A stretch of 64,000 bases of DNA from positions 8,192 to 72,191 of the forward strand of contig JAEWTC010000088.1 of the NCBI GenBank assembly GCA_023459675.1, written 5' to 3'. A model generated the notes under the pieces. The model did not search any database. It was not told the origin of the DNA and saw only the letters and a program-made list of their open reading frames with translations. Source of the stretch: Bacillota bacterium (GTDB lineage: Bacteria; Bacillota; Clostridia; Christensenellales; Aristaeellaceae). Shown here one piece after another: positions 1-7,545 of this stretch. How positions within the stretch are numbered: position 1 is the stretch's first letter; each line of letters begins with the position of its first letter. The translations under genes were made by a program, and so were the position numbers.

Positions 1-2
1 AC

Positions 3-443
3 ATTGCCGCTTACCTGGCGGTAACGCCAGTCGGCAGGCGCGGCTATCTGATGTCGCGCTTGCTGTACCCGTCGCTGGCCGCGGCGCTTATCTCCGAGGC
101 GCTGCTTGCGGTTTGCTCTCTCACGCGCTGGGCGGCAGGAAACGCTCTCCTGCTCTGCCTGCTTTCCGCGCTTGTGTGCCTTCCCGTTGCGATGATGATC
201 GTGACCTTCTCCCGCAACCGCGTGGAAGGCATGGCGCTTGCGAAGCTTGCGGGGCTATTCCTGTTCGGGCTGCCCGTTCCGTTCTTCCTCACGGGCGGCG
301 CGCAGTATCTGTTTTCCTTCTTGCCGTCGTTCTGGATTGCCAAGGCGTTTACGGCAAACGGCTGGTTTGCGCTTGCGGCCGCCGCCGTATCGATGCTCTG
401 GACCGGCGGGTTGTACCGGCGGTTTACGCGCAGGCTGCTTTGA
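3..443 (+). CDS. ABC-2 type transporter permease, C-terminal part (5' truncated by window edge)
   Basis: The reading frame is open from base 3, before the first ATG at 51, so this is the C-terminal 146 residues of a longer protein. Four to five hydrophobic segments alternate with short loops. The stretch TPVGRRGYLMSRLLYP near the left edge resembles the amphipathic coupling region of ABC-2 export permeases, where 'TP..R..Y...R' is common. It would form the membrane channel of an ATP-driven exporter with an ATPase gene that should lie to the left of the window. The family is inferred from these few features; the substrate cannot be told. Confidence 0.6.
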   Translation: MAAYLAVTPVGRRGYLMSRLLYPSLAAALISEALLAVCSLTRWAAGNALLLCLLSALVCLPVAMMIVTFSRNRVEGMALAKLAGLFLFGLPVPFFLTGGAQYLFSFLPSFWIAKAFTANGWFALAAAAVSMLWTGGLYRRFTRRLL

Positions 444-468
444 TCCATCCCACGGATTATGGTATAAT
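440..468 (+). promoter_or_regulatory. Sigma-A-type promoter for the zinc ribbon gene
   Basis: TTGATC at 440-445 and a perfect TATAAT at 463-468 are 17 bases apart. The -35 overlaps the stop codon of the upstream permease. Transcription would start near 475 and leave a leader of about 75 bases before the ATG at 552. Confidence 0.65.
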
Positions 469-551
469 GAGGGAAATCCGGCGGAGAATATCCCATACAG
501 AAATTGCCGCCGCAATCCCTGCCCGACCGACCCGAAAGTGAGGTAACGTTT

Positions 552-695
552 ATGTTGAAATCCGGCGATACCCCCGGCAAAGGCACGTATAAGTGCACCA
601 AATGCGGCAAGCTCGTGACGCTGGAAAAGGATACCGACGCCCTGCCCGTTTGCCCCAAGTGCGGCAACAAAACGTGGACGAAGGTGGAGAAGTAA
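552..695 (+). CDS. Small zinc ribbon protein, 47 residues
   Basis: The protein has two CxxC knuckles, Cys15/Cys18 and Cys34/Cys37, separated by 15 residues. This is a single rubredoxin-like zinc ribbon and nothing else. The same frame is open upstream to 504, but the ATG at 552 is preceded by GTGAGGT at good spacing and begins the family-like sequence MLKSGDTPGKGTYKC, so it is the preferred start. Short proteins of this kind are common in Clostridia and are annotated only as zinc ribbon-containing. A role in metal handling or protein contact is possible but not shown. It is monocistronic, with its own promoter and a terminator 16 bases downstream. Confidence 0.75.
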   Translation: MLKSGDTPGKGTYKCTKCGKLVTLEKDTDALPVCPKCGNKTWTKVEK

Positions 696-710
696 CCCCT
701 GTGCAACCGG

Positions 711-747
711 AACGCCCGTACACAATCCAAGTGTACGGGCGTTCTTT
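711..747 (+). terminator. Rho-independent terminator after the zinc ribbon gene
   Basis: A perfect 13-bp inverted repeat (AACGCCCGTACAC at 711-723 and its complement at 731-743) has a 7-base loop and is followed by a short T-rich tract. It may also serve the convergent gene that ends at 779. Confidence 0.8.
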
Positions 748-778
748 GTGAGTTTGCGTTCCGGGGAACGTGGCGAAA

Positions 779-1033
779 CTAGTTCAGATCCATCCACTTC
801 GCCGTTACGCCATCCAGCGCGTTCAGCTCGGCCGTCAGGCGTTCCACCTCCGCCAACGTGCCGCAGGGCTGGAGTACGATGATGCCGTAGTTCGCGCAGC
901 TGGTTTCATCCACCTCGTGCAAGCCGAGCCGCGTTTTGATGACGCAGCCGTTCTTCGTAAGCGTTTCCTGAAAGTGAAGGGCATTGGCGACGCGGTTGTC
1001 CATCCGCACGCCGATCAGGGTATTACACTGCAT
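779..1033 (-). CDS. TM1266-like ACT-fold regulator (iron-only hydrogenase system regulator type), 84 residues
   Basis: The 84-residue protein has the length and pattern of the TM1266 family: an N-terminal strand NTLIGVRMDNR, a helix, a GLHEVDETSCANYGIIVLQ strand pair and a final LTAELNALDGVTAKWMDL helix-strand. This is a ferredoxin-like ACT/NikR-C fold. Family members often lie with Fe-Fe hydrogenase maturation genes and are called putative hydrogenase regulators, but no hydrogenase gene is in this window. The start is supported by AGGAGG about eight bases upstream. A likely -10 (TATACT, complement of 1092-1097) lies upstream, divergent from the xpt promoter. The family assignment is from pattern memory. 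Confidence 0.6.
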   Translation of the reverse strand: MQCNTLIGVRMDNRVANALHFQETLTKNGCVIKTRLGLHEVDETSCANYGIIVLQPCGTLAEVERLTAELNALDGVTAKWMDLN

Positions 1034-1146
1034 GGTTCTGCCTCCTATAATCCGCCGGAGCCGCGCCCGGCATCGTTAATTTCTACATCACAGTATACCC
1101 GATCCGCGTCCGTATAAACCGAATGCGCCGAATTTTCGTTTTCCCA

Positions 1147-1175
1147 TTCCAAAATTCGCGGGGTAAGGGTATAAT
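1147..1175 (+). promoter_or_regulatory. Promoter of xpt
   Basis: TTCCAA at 1147-1152 and TATAAT at 1170-1175 are 17 bases apart, 45 bases upstream of the xpt ATG. The leader is too short for a purine riboswitch, and none of the conserved purine-aptamer sequences is visible. Confidence 0.6.
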
Positions 1176-1220
1176 AACCACAATATACATTTTGCCGATG
1201 GCATAGATGGAGATGGAACG

Positions 1221-1790
1221 ATGGAGTTATTGAAATCCCGCATTCTCACAGACGGCAAGGTGAAAGACGAGCAGATTATCAAGGTGGACGGTTTTTTGAA
1301 CCATCAGATTGATATCGAGCTCATGCACGAGATCAGCCGGGAGTTCAAGCGCCTGTTCCAGCAGGAGAAGATTACCAAGGTCATCACCATTGAGGCCAGC
1401 GGGATCGCGGTTGCGTGCTTTACGGCGCTGCAGTTCCACGTACCGCTGGTGTTTGCCAAAAAATCCGAAAGCAAGAACATCGACGGCGCGGTATACCAAA
1501 CGGTTGTGACCAGCTTCACCCGGGGCCGTGATTATACCGTGATCCTGGAGAAGAAGTACCTGTCCAAAAACGACCGCATCCTCATCATCGACGATATTCT
1601 GGCCACCGGCAAGGCGCAGCGCGGCCTGCTGGACATCAGCGCGCAGGCGGGCGCGGAGGTTGCGGGCATCGGCGTGGTGATTGAGAAAGGCTTCCAGGGC
1701 GGCGGCGACGCGCTGCGCAAAGACGGCTACAACGTGCAGAGCCTCGCCATCATCGACAGCATGCATAACGGCACCGTGCAGTTCCGCTAA
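1221..1790 (+). CDS. xpt: Xanthine phosphoribosyltransferase
   Basis: This cytosolic enzyme converts xanthine and PRPP to XMP in purine salvage. The 189-residue protein matches the Bacillus Xpt family over its full length. The N-terminal hood MELLKSRILTDGKV, the sequence ITKVITIEASGIA, and the PRPP-binding loop RILIIDDILATGKA (about residues 119-132) are all present. The C-terminal section AGIGVVIEKGFQGGG is also typical. ATG 1221 follows a GGAG-like site. It is transcribed alone between its own promoter and a strong terminator. It lies tail-to-tail with a nupNOPQ-like nucleoside importer and near guaA, which turns its product XMP into GMP, so the three loci fit one purine-salvage function. 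Confidence 0.95.
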   Translation: MELLKSRILTDGKVKDEQIIKVDGFLNHQIDIELMHEISREFKRLFQQEKITKVITIEASGIAVACFTALQFHVPLVFAKKSESKNIDGAVYQTVVTSFTRGRDYTVILEKKYLSKNDRILIIDDILATGKAQRGLLDISAQAGAEVAGIGVVIEKGFQGGGDALRKDGYNVQSLAIIDSMHNGTVQFR

Positions 1791-1810
1791 ATAAACGGCT
1801 CCAAAGCAAA

Positions 1811-1846
1811 CAAAACTCCCGCGCCCCAAGGGGCGCGGGAGTTTTG
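1811..1846. terminator. Bidirectional terminator between xpt and the nup operon
   Basis: A perfect 17-bp inverted repeat (1811-1827 and 1830-1846) has a GC-rich core and flanking AAAA/TTTT runs on both sides. It can therefore end xpt on the plus strand and the nupNOPQ operon on the minus strand. Confidence 0.9.
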
Positions 1847-1853
1847 TTGATGA

Positions 1854-2825
1854 TTACCGGTCCTCCCGGAAGTAGGGCAGCCCCAGGCTGGCGGGCGGAG
1901 AGTTTTCATGCCTGCGGCGCATGGAGACCACGATCAGCACGATGATGGTAACCACATAGGGAAGCATCTTGAACAGCTCCTGCGACGAACGCGTAAGCCC
2001 GCCCATGTAGAAATACAGCCAGAACAGGGTGCCGAACAGGTACGAGCCCCAAACGGCGGACTTGGGTTTCCAGCGCGCGAAGATGACCAGCGCCACGGCA
2101 AGCCAGCCGAGCTTCTCAATGCCGCCGTCGTTGGACCAGGTGCCCTTGATGTAGTCCATCACGTAATACAGGCCGCCCAGCCCCGTAATGGCCGCGCCGA
2201 TGCAGGTGGACAGGTATTTGTAACGGATCACGCTGATGCCTGCGGCGTCGGCAGTCGCGGGGTTTTCCCCCACCGCGCGCAGATTGAGCCCCCGACGGGT
2301 TCTGGTTAAGAACCAGCTCAGCACGAATGCGAGCAGGATGGCCAGATACACCATGAAGCCGAGGGAAGAAAAGAAGCCGACGTTGGAAAGGAAGGGAAGC
2401 GTGGCGCGGTACGCGCCGCTGGTGGCGGATACGGAGATCTGGCCCACGCCGCCCGCCATTTTGTTCATCGCCCCGCCAAACAGGTTGGCAACGCCGGAGC
2501 CGAAGATCGTCAGCGTTAAGCCCGTTACGTTCTGGTTGGCCCTAAGCGTGATGGTGAGGAAGCTGTACAGAAACCCCGCGGCAACCGCCGCCGCCAACGC
2601 GCACAAAAGCGCGATCAGAAGCCCGATCAGCGGCACGGGAACGGCGGTATGCGTTTCGTACCAGAACGCCCCGGCAAGCCCGGCAATGCCGCCCAGATAC
2701 ATGATGCCCGGCACGCCGAGGTTCAGGTTGCCGGATTTCTCGGTTAAAATCTCCCCCAGCGCGCCAAACAGGATCACCGTGCCGAACACCGTGGCCGCCT
2801 GCAGAAGGGAAATGAGCCGCACCAT
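1854..2825 (-). CDS. nupQ: Nucleoside ABC transporter permease, NupQ-like
   Basis: This 323-residue integral membrane protein has eight to nine hydrophobic segments and the BPD_transp_2 signature region (GEILTEKSGNLNLGVPG near the N-terminus and a later GENPATADAAGISV loop). It would form half of the membrane channel of a BMP-type nucleoside importer, with the permease encoded just upstream. It is last in the order nupN-nupO-nupP-nupQ, and one base separates it from the nupP stop. In Bacillus subtilis the same gene order, nupNOPQ, encodes a guanosine importer. The guanosine assignment here is inferred from family, gene order and the nearby xpt and guaA. Confidence 0.85.
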   Translation of the reverse strand: MVRLISLLQAATVFGTVILFGALGEILTEKSGNLNLGVPGIMYLGGIAGLAGAFWYETHTAVPVPLIGLLIALLCALAAAVAAGFLYSFLTITLRANQNVTGLTLTIFGSGVANLFGGAMNKMAGGVGQISVSATSGAYRATLPFLSNVGFFSSLGFMVYLAILLAFVLSWFLTRTRRGLNLRAVGENPATADAAGISVIRYKYLSTCIGAAITGLGGLYYVMDYIKGTWSNDGGIEKLGWLAVALVIFARWKPKSAVWGSYLFGTLFWLYFYMGGLTRSSQELFKMLPYVVTIIVLIVVSMRRRHENSPPASLGLPYFREDR

Positions 2826-2826
2826 A

Positions 2827-3924
2827 TCAATCGCCGTCCTTTCCGCTGCGGAAGATGAGCCGGTACCGCGTAAAGAACTCGCTGCCCAGAATGAAGAACA
2901 GGATGATGCCCGTAATCATCTGCGAAGCGTAATCGTTGAGGTTATACTGCGAGGCAATCTGGATGGCGCCCTTTTCCAGAAACACCAGGAGGGCCGCGAT
3001 CAGCACCATCACAAGCGTGTTGAATTTCGCAAGCCACGCCACGATGATCGCGGTAAACCCGGCGCCGCCCGCGGTGCTTGTGGATATGGTGTGCGAAGCC
3101 CCGGCAACCGCGATAAACCCAGCAAGCCCGCAGATGGAGCCGGAAATCATCATCGTGCGGATGATGACGCGGCCCACGTTGATGCCGATATAGCGCGCCG
3201 TTTTCTCGGACTCGCCCACGACCGCGATTTCATACCCCTGCTTGGAGTAGCGAAGGTAGATGAACATTAAAACCATCAACGCCATCACGATAATCACGTT
3301 GAGCACGTACCGCTGCCCGAATACGGCCGGAAACCAGCCCGCCATCGTTTGCTGGTTGATGATGCCCACCGTGTTGGAGCCAAACGGGTTTTCCCATTTG
3401 GCAACGAAGAAGCTCGTCAGCTGGATGGCGACGTAGTTCATCATCAGCGTAAACAGCGTTTCGTTGGTTCCGTAGCGCGCCTTGAACGCCGCGGGGATGC
3501 CGCCCCACACCGCCCCGGCGACGATGCTTGACAATAGCGACAGGCTGAGCAGCGCCCACGTCGGCAGGGAGCGTCCCAGGGTGATCATCACCGCCGCGGT
3601 CACGATGCCGCCCACCAAAATCTGCCCCTCCGCGCCGATGTTCCAAAACCGCATTTTAAACGCGGGCGCAAGGCCGATGCCGATGCAAAGCAGCATCATC
3701 ATATCGCGCAGGGTAACCCAGGCGCGCTTTTCCGTTCCGAAGTTGCCGTTGAACATCGCCGCGTAAACCTTGATGGGGTTCAGGCGCACGATAAAGTAGA
3801 TGACCACCGCGCTTACGATCAGCGCCAGGGTGAGCCCGGCCAAGCGGATCAGCCAGCCGTGCCACAGCGCGATGGAATCGCGCTTGGCGATGCGTACCAG
3901 CGGCGTTCTATGCGTTTGCTTCAT
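2827..3924 (-). CDS. nupP: Nucleoside ABC transporter permease, NupP-like
   Basis: This 365-residue multi-spanning permease of the BPD_transp_2 family carries the coupling-region sequences FKMRFWNIGAEGQ and GESEKTARYIGINV, which are typical of nucleoside/BMP permeases. It pairs with the NupQ-like subunit. Its start overlaps the end of the ATPase gene by 17 bases and has GGAGAGG about nine bases upstream, which suggests translational coupling. The N-terminus carries a short cationic extension before the first membrane segment. Confidence 0.87.
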   Translation of the reverse strand: MKQTHRTPLVRIAKRDSIALWHGWLIRLAGLTLALIVSAVVIYFIVRLNPIKVYAAMFNGNFGTEKRAWVTLRDMMMLLCIGIGLAPAFKMRFWNIGAEGQILVGGIVTAAVMITLGRSLPTWALLSLSLLSSIVAGAVWGGIPAAFKARYGTNETLFTLMMNYVAIQLTSFFVAKWENPFGSNTVGIINQQTMAGWFPAVFGQRYVLNVIIVMALMVLMFIYLRYSKQGYEIAVVGESEKTARYIGINVGRVIIRTMMISGSICGLAGFIAVAGASHTISTSTAGGAGFTAIIVAWLAKFNTLVMVLIAALLVFLEKGAIQIASQYNLNDYASQMITGIILFFILGSEFFTRYRLIFRSGKDGD

Positions 3925-5458
3925 GGCTTGTGTCCTCTCCGCGCTTGGTCATCAGCAGCCCGATTTCGTTTTTATCGGCCGTCCGCCCAGGAACGATACC
4001 GCTGACCTCGCCGCCGCTCAATACCAAAATGGTGTCGCAAAGCTCCAGCAGCACATCCAGATCCTCGCCCACGAAAATCACGGCGACGCCCTTTTCCTTC
4101 TGCTTGTTGATGAGGTTGTAGATGGTATAGGACGAGTTGATGTCCAGCCCGCGCACGGCATAGGCGGTCATCAGCACCGTGGGCGAGGAGGAAATTTCCC
4201 GCCCGACCAGCACCTTTTGCACGTTGCCGCCGGAGAGCCTGCGCACCGGAATGGTGAGGCCGGGGGTATTGACCTCCAGTTCCTTCACCACGTGGCGGGC
4301 CAGCTTGCGCGGGGTTTTACGATCGGTGAAGATGGACTTTCCGCTGCGGAACGACCGCAGCATCATATTATGGGTCAAATCCATGTTGCCGACCAGCCCC
4401 ATACCCAGGCGATCCTCTGGCACGAAGGAGAGCATCACGCCCAGATCAAAAATCGTGCGGGGGTCTTTCCCGGCAAGTTCCACGGGCTTTTCCGTGGCCG
4501 GATTGATATACAGAATGCTGCCCTGCTCCATCGGCTGCAGACCGGCGATCGCCTCCAGCAGTTCCTTCTGGCCGCAGCCGGAAATCCCCGCGATGCCCAA
4601 AACCTCCCCGGAGTTGGCGGTGAAGGAAACGTTGCGCAGCCGGGTGACGCCGTCCGCGTCCTTCACGGTGAGGTTTTTCACGATCAGGCGGGGCTGGGGG
4701 TTCACCGGCTCCGGCCTTACGATGTTGAGCGTCACGGGGTGGCCGACCATCATGTTGGTCATTTCCGCGGCGTTGGTTTCCTTCGTTGCCAGCTCGCCCG
4801 CGTTTTTGCCGCGGCGGAGCACCGAAACGCGGTCGGAAATCTCCTCCACCTCGTACAGCTTATGCGTAATGATGACGATGGCCTTTCCGTCGTCACGCAA
4901 ATTCTTGAGCACCGTAAAGAGCTTCCTGGTTTCCTGCGGGGTCAGCACGGCGGTGGGTTCGTCCAAAATCAAAATGTTCGCGCCCCGGTACAGCACCTTG
5001 ATGATTTCCACCGTCTGTTTCTGGGAAACGGACATATCGTAGATCTTCTGCTCGGGGTTAACGTCGAAGCCGTACATCGCGCTGATCTTGCGGATTTTCT
5101 CGCCGACGGCCTTCAAATCGAGCTTGCCTTTGCCCGGCATGCCCAGAATGATGTTTTCCGCGGCGGTGAGCACATCCACGAGCTTAAAATGCTGATGCAC
5201 CATGCCGATGCCCAGGTCGTATACATCCCTGGGGCTTCGGATGGTCACCTCGGCGCCGTCCACCGTTACGTGGCCCGCGTCCGGATAATAGATACCGGAC
5301 AGGATGTTCATCAGCGTGGTTTTCCCGCTGCCGTTTTCGCCCAGCAGCGCCAGAATTTCGCCCCTGTAGATGTCCAGGCTCACTTTTTCGTTGGCGGTTA
5401 CCGAACCGAAGGCCTTCGTGATGTTACGAAGGCTGACCGCCGCCTTTTCCGATCGCAT
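3908..5458 (-). CDS. nupO: Nucleoside ABC transporter ATP-binding protein, NupO-like
   Basis: This is a 516-residue double ATPase of the simple-sugar/nucleoside importer type. Domain 1 has Walker A GENGSGKTT at residues 40-48 and a Walker B around ILILDEPTAVL. Domain 2 has the degenerate P-loop GIAGISGCGQKE usual for the second half in this family, then RLSGGNVQKV and RGLDI. The frame is open to 5518, but the ATG at 5458 directly follows a GGAGG ribosome site at good spacing, so 5458 is the start. It powers import through NupP/NupQ. A highly structured 260-base gap separates it from nupN. Confidence 0.9.
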   Translation of the reverse strand: MRSEKAAVSLRNITKAFGSVTANEKVSLDIYRGEILALLGENGSGKTTLMNILSGIYYPDAGHVTVDGAEVTIRSPRDVYDLGIGMVHQHFKLVDVLTAAENIILGMPGKGKLDLKAVGEKIRKISAMYGFDVNPEQKIYDMSVSQKQTVEIIKVLYRGANILILDEPTAVLTPQETRKLFTVLKNLRDDGKAIVIITHKLYEVEEISDRVSVLRRGKNAGELATKETNAAEMTNMMVGHPVTLNIVRPEPVNPQPRLIVKNLTVKDADGVTRLRNVSFTANSGEVLGIAGISGCGQKELLEAIAGLQPMEQGSILYINPATEKPVELAGKDPRTIFDLGVMLSFVPEDRLGMGLVGNMDLTHNMMLRSFRSGKSIFTDRKTPRKLARHVVKELEVNTPGLTIPVRRLSGGNVQKVLVGREISSSPTVLMTAYAVRGLDINSSYTIYNLINKQKEKGVAVIFVGEDLDVLLELCDTILVLSGGEVSGIVPGRTADKNEIGLLMTKRGEDTSHEANA

Positions 5459-5484
5459 CGCAGCTGTTCCTCCAAATAATGGAA

Positions 5485-5690
5485 AGAGCCACCTGTGGCG
5501 GCTATCAGCCTGATGCAAAAGGCTGCGTCTGCGTTGTCACCTGCGCGCCGGCGCGGGGAGCGCGTACATCCGTGTACGCTCAAACCCGCGCCAGGCTTGG
5601 TTCCTAGCATACGCAGCCTTTTGAACAGGTTGTCATCCCGCTTTCAAACTGGGTTTGTCGGCGGTCTGAGAGCCACTTGTAGCGGCTGTC
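5485..5690 (-). promoter_or_regulatory. Structured intergenic element between nupN and nupO
   Basis: The gap between the binding-protein gene and the ATPase gene carries nested inverted repeats. The outer stem AAAAGGCTGCGT (5517-5528) pairs with 5611-5622. A middle stem GGCGCGGG (about 5550-5557) pairs with 5585-5592. An inner GAGCG..TACA hairpin lies at about 5558-5581. Two near-identical 22-base imperfect palindromes, 5485-5506 and 5669-5690, flank the set. In the nup mRNA this would fold into a branched hairpin of about 106 bases. Such elements often stabilise the upstream binding-protein message or limit read-through, which would give more NupN than membrane subunits. That role is inferred. 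Confidence 0.6.
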
Positions 5691-5718
5691 TCCATTCGTT
5701 CGGGCAAACCGTACCCGT

Positions 5719-7068
5719 TTAGTTCAGTTCCGTAATGCCGTCGATGCGGAGGCCGAAGTAGGGAGCGCTGCGCAGCGTGGATTCGTGGAACACGCCGTCG
5801 CTGATCGCTTCGCCGGTATCTCCGGTCCAGTCCCCGTTGGTATCAATGGCAAGGTAGCTGGTCACGGCCTGGCCGCCCACGGTGAAGGTGGCGGTGTCAA
5901 ACACGTTCAGGGTGCCGGCCTTGAGGGCGGCTTCCACTTCGGCAACCTTCTCGGCGGTGCCGGGGGCGCAGCTTTCGCCCAGGGTGGAAATCATGACGGC
6001 GCCGTCGCTATAGCCTTTCGCCCAGTCGGTGGCAATTTCTTCGCCCTTGAGCATCGCATTGAAGGCATAGGTGTAATACACGCTCCAGTCGTTCTGCGCG
6101 CTGGTGAGGGCGGCTTTGGGGGCGACGGAGAGCATATCCACGTTGTAGCCTACGCAGTACACGGTGGTGCCGCCGGCAAGGAGCGCTTCACAGGCAGCGG
6201 GAGCGCCGGTGGAGTCGGCATGCTGGCTGATGATGATGCAGCCGGAGGAAACCAGCGCGTTGGCGGCTTCGGCTTCGGCGGTGGGATCATACCAGGAGTT
6301 GGTGTAGGAGACGCTCATCACAACGTTGGGCACGACGGATTTTACGCCAAGGTAGAAACCGGTATAGCCGGAAACCACTTCCGCGTACGGGAACGCGCCG
6401 ACGTAGCCAAGCTTGATGTTGCCGGCGGCGTCCATGTTCTGGGGGCCAACCGCTTTGTCCGCAACGAGCTGGGCCAGTTTCATGCCGGCAACCACGCCGG
6501 ACACGTAACGGCTTTCATAGGTGAAGTTGAAGGCGTTCTTGAAGTTGGGCAGCTTGGAGAGCGCGGCGGCGTCGCCGGTCATGGCGATGAACACGGTACC
6601 CGGGTTCTCGCTGGCGGCCTGCTGCATGTAGCTCTGGTGGCCATAGCTGTCGGAAATGACGTAGCCGCAGCCCTGTTCCACAAGGTCGGTCGCGGTATCG
6701 TAGCAGTTTTCATCTTCGGAAATGTTGTATTTCCAAATGATCTGGTCTTCGGCAATGCCAACCGCCGCTGCGGCCGCTTTGATGCCCTGGATATGCGCAA
6801 AATCGTAGCCAGTGTTCTCGTCATGCACCAGAATAACGCCGATTTTCACGGGAGCGGCGGCTGCGGGTACGGCCGTCGGTTCTGCCGTGGGTGCGGCCGT
6901 CGGTTCTGCCGTCGGTTCCGCGGTGGGTTCGGCCGTCGGTTCGGCGGTCGGCTCTGCCGTCGGTTCCGCGGTAGCCGTTACTGCCGGTTCCGTTGTGGTG
7001 GTTGTGTTACAGGCGGTGAACACAAACACCATGGACACAGCGAGAAGCAACACGATGATCTTTTTCAT
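5719..7068 (-). CDS. nupN: BMP-family nucleoside-binding lipoprotein, NupN-like
   Basis: This extracytoplasmic substrate-binding protein has a signal peptide ending in the lipobox FTAC, with Cys20 lipidated. A low-complexity Thr-Ala-Glu-Pro linker follows to about residue 70, then a BMP/PnrA domain beginning PVKIGVILVHDENTGYDFAHIQG. The total of 449 residues is long for the family because of the linker and a C-terminal insertion. It would capture nucleosides, probably guanosine or inosine, for NupOPQ. AGGAGG-like sequence precedes ATG 7068. A promoter lies about 175 bases upstream. The family call is firm and the ligand is inferred from the neighbours xpt and guaA. Confidence 0.88.
   Translation of the reverse strand: MKKIIVLLLAVSMVFVFTACNTTTTTEPAVTATAEPTAEPTAEPTAEPTAEPTAEPTAAPTAEPTAVPAAAAPVKIGVILVHDENTGYDFAHIQGIKAAAAAVGIAEDQIIWKYNISEDENCYDTATDLVEQGCGYVISDSYGHQSYMQQAASENPGTVFIAMTGDAAALSKLPNFKNAFNFTYESRYVSGVVAGMKLAQLVADKAVGPQNMDAAGNIKLGYVGAFPYAEVVSGYTGFYLGVKSVVPNVVMSVSYTNSWYDPTAEAEAANALVSSGCIIISQHADSTGAPAACEALLAGGTTVYCVGYNVDMLSVAPKAALTSAQNDWSVYYTYAFNAMLKGEEIATDWAKGYSDGAVMISTLGESCAPGTAEKVAEVEAALKAGTLNVFDTATFTVGGQAVTSYLAIDTNGDWTGDTGEAISDGVFHESTLRSAPYFGLRIDGITELN
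6871..6972 (-). repeat. 12-base tandem repeat encoding the TAEP linker of NupN
   Basis: About eight units of 12 bases, close to GGTTCTGCCGTC on the plus strand, encode successive Thr-Ala-Glu-Pro or Thr-Ala-Ala-Pro tetrads in the lipoprotein linker. Because the unit is a multiple of three, copy-number change would lengthen or shorten the tether without a frameshift. Confidence 0.85.
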
Positions 7069-7242
7069 TTTCCATCCTCCACTTTTTGTCTATATAGGTT
7101 GCATGTGCAAGGATACCCGAAGGGCTGCTCCGCCTGCGCGGTTTGGCGGGGTTTCCGCAAGCAACGCGGGCCTGAAACGCCGGAAGGAAGGGGTGCGCGG
7201 GCGGACGTGAAGAAAGGCACTGTTACAGAGATTACCGTTATC

Positions 7243-7271
7243 AAGATACTGTGTTTATATAGGTTTGTCAA
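7243..7271 (-). promoter_or_regulatory. Promoter of the nupNOPQ operon
   Basis: On the minus strand TTGACA (complement of 7266-7271) and TATCTT (complement of 7243-7248) are 17 bases apart. The predicted leader to the nupN ATG is about 170 bases and GC-rich. I looked for purine, PreQ1 and other known aptamer motifs in it and saw none. The rest of the 477-base gap between nupN and guaA holds only the guaA terminator. Confidence 0.7.
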
Positions 7272-7488
7272 TACTATATGTAACAATCGGCAGAGTGCCA
7301 CAAGAAGGCGCGGAGCTTTTGCACAGGCTGAACCAAGCCGTTACCGCAGCCCCGTTTTACGGAGCAAACCGCGCGGGAAGGCCGCCCACGCGCGTTTGCC
7401 GGCAGCCCCGATTTGCTTTGCCAAACCCGGCGGCGCGGCGCGCACGGCGAAGGCGCGCCGGAGGATCCGCCGACGGCCGAAACCGGAA

Positions 7489-7523
7489 CAAAAAAAATAC
7501 AGCGCGCATGAAGCGCGCCGTAT
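7489..7523 (-). terminator. Terminator of guaA
   Basis: On the minus strand an 11-bp stem with one mismatch (GTAT.GCGCGC) closes a 5-base loop and is followed by a run of eight T. It lies 23 bases past the guaA stop. Confidence 0.8.
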
Positions 7524-7545
7524 GACAAAACGGAACCCGTACCGC

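Noticed and set aside
44..730. A 228-codon minus-strand frame near the left edge
   Set aside because: It is antisense to the permease end and the zinc ribbon gene, which has its own promoter, ribosome site and terminator.
1034..1220. Purine riboswitch before xpt
   Set aside because: The predicted leader is only about 40 bases after the promoter, and none of the conserved purine-aptamer segments is visible.
3800..5479. A 559-codon plus-strand open frame opposite nupO
   Set aside because: It mirrors the codon bias of the ATPase gene on the other strand and shows no domain motif or start signal.
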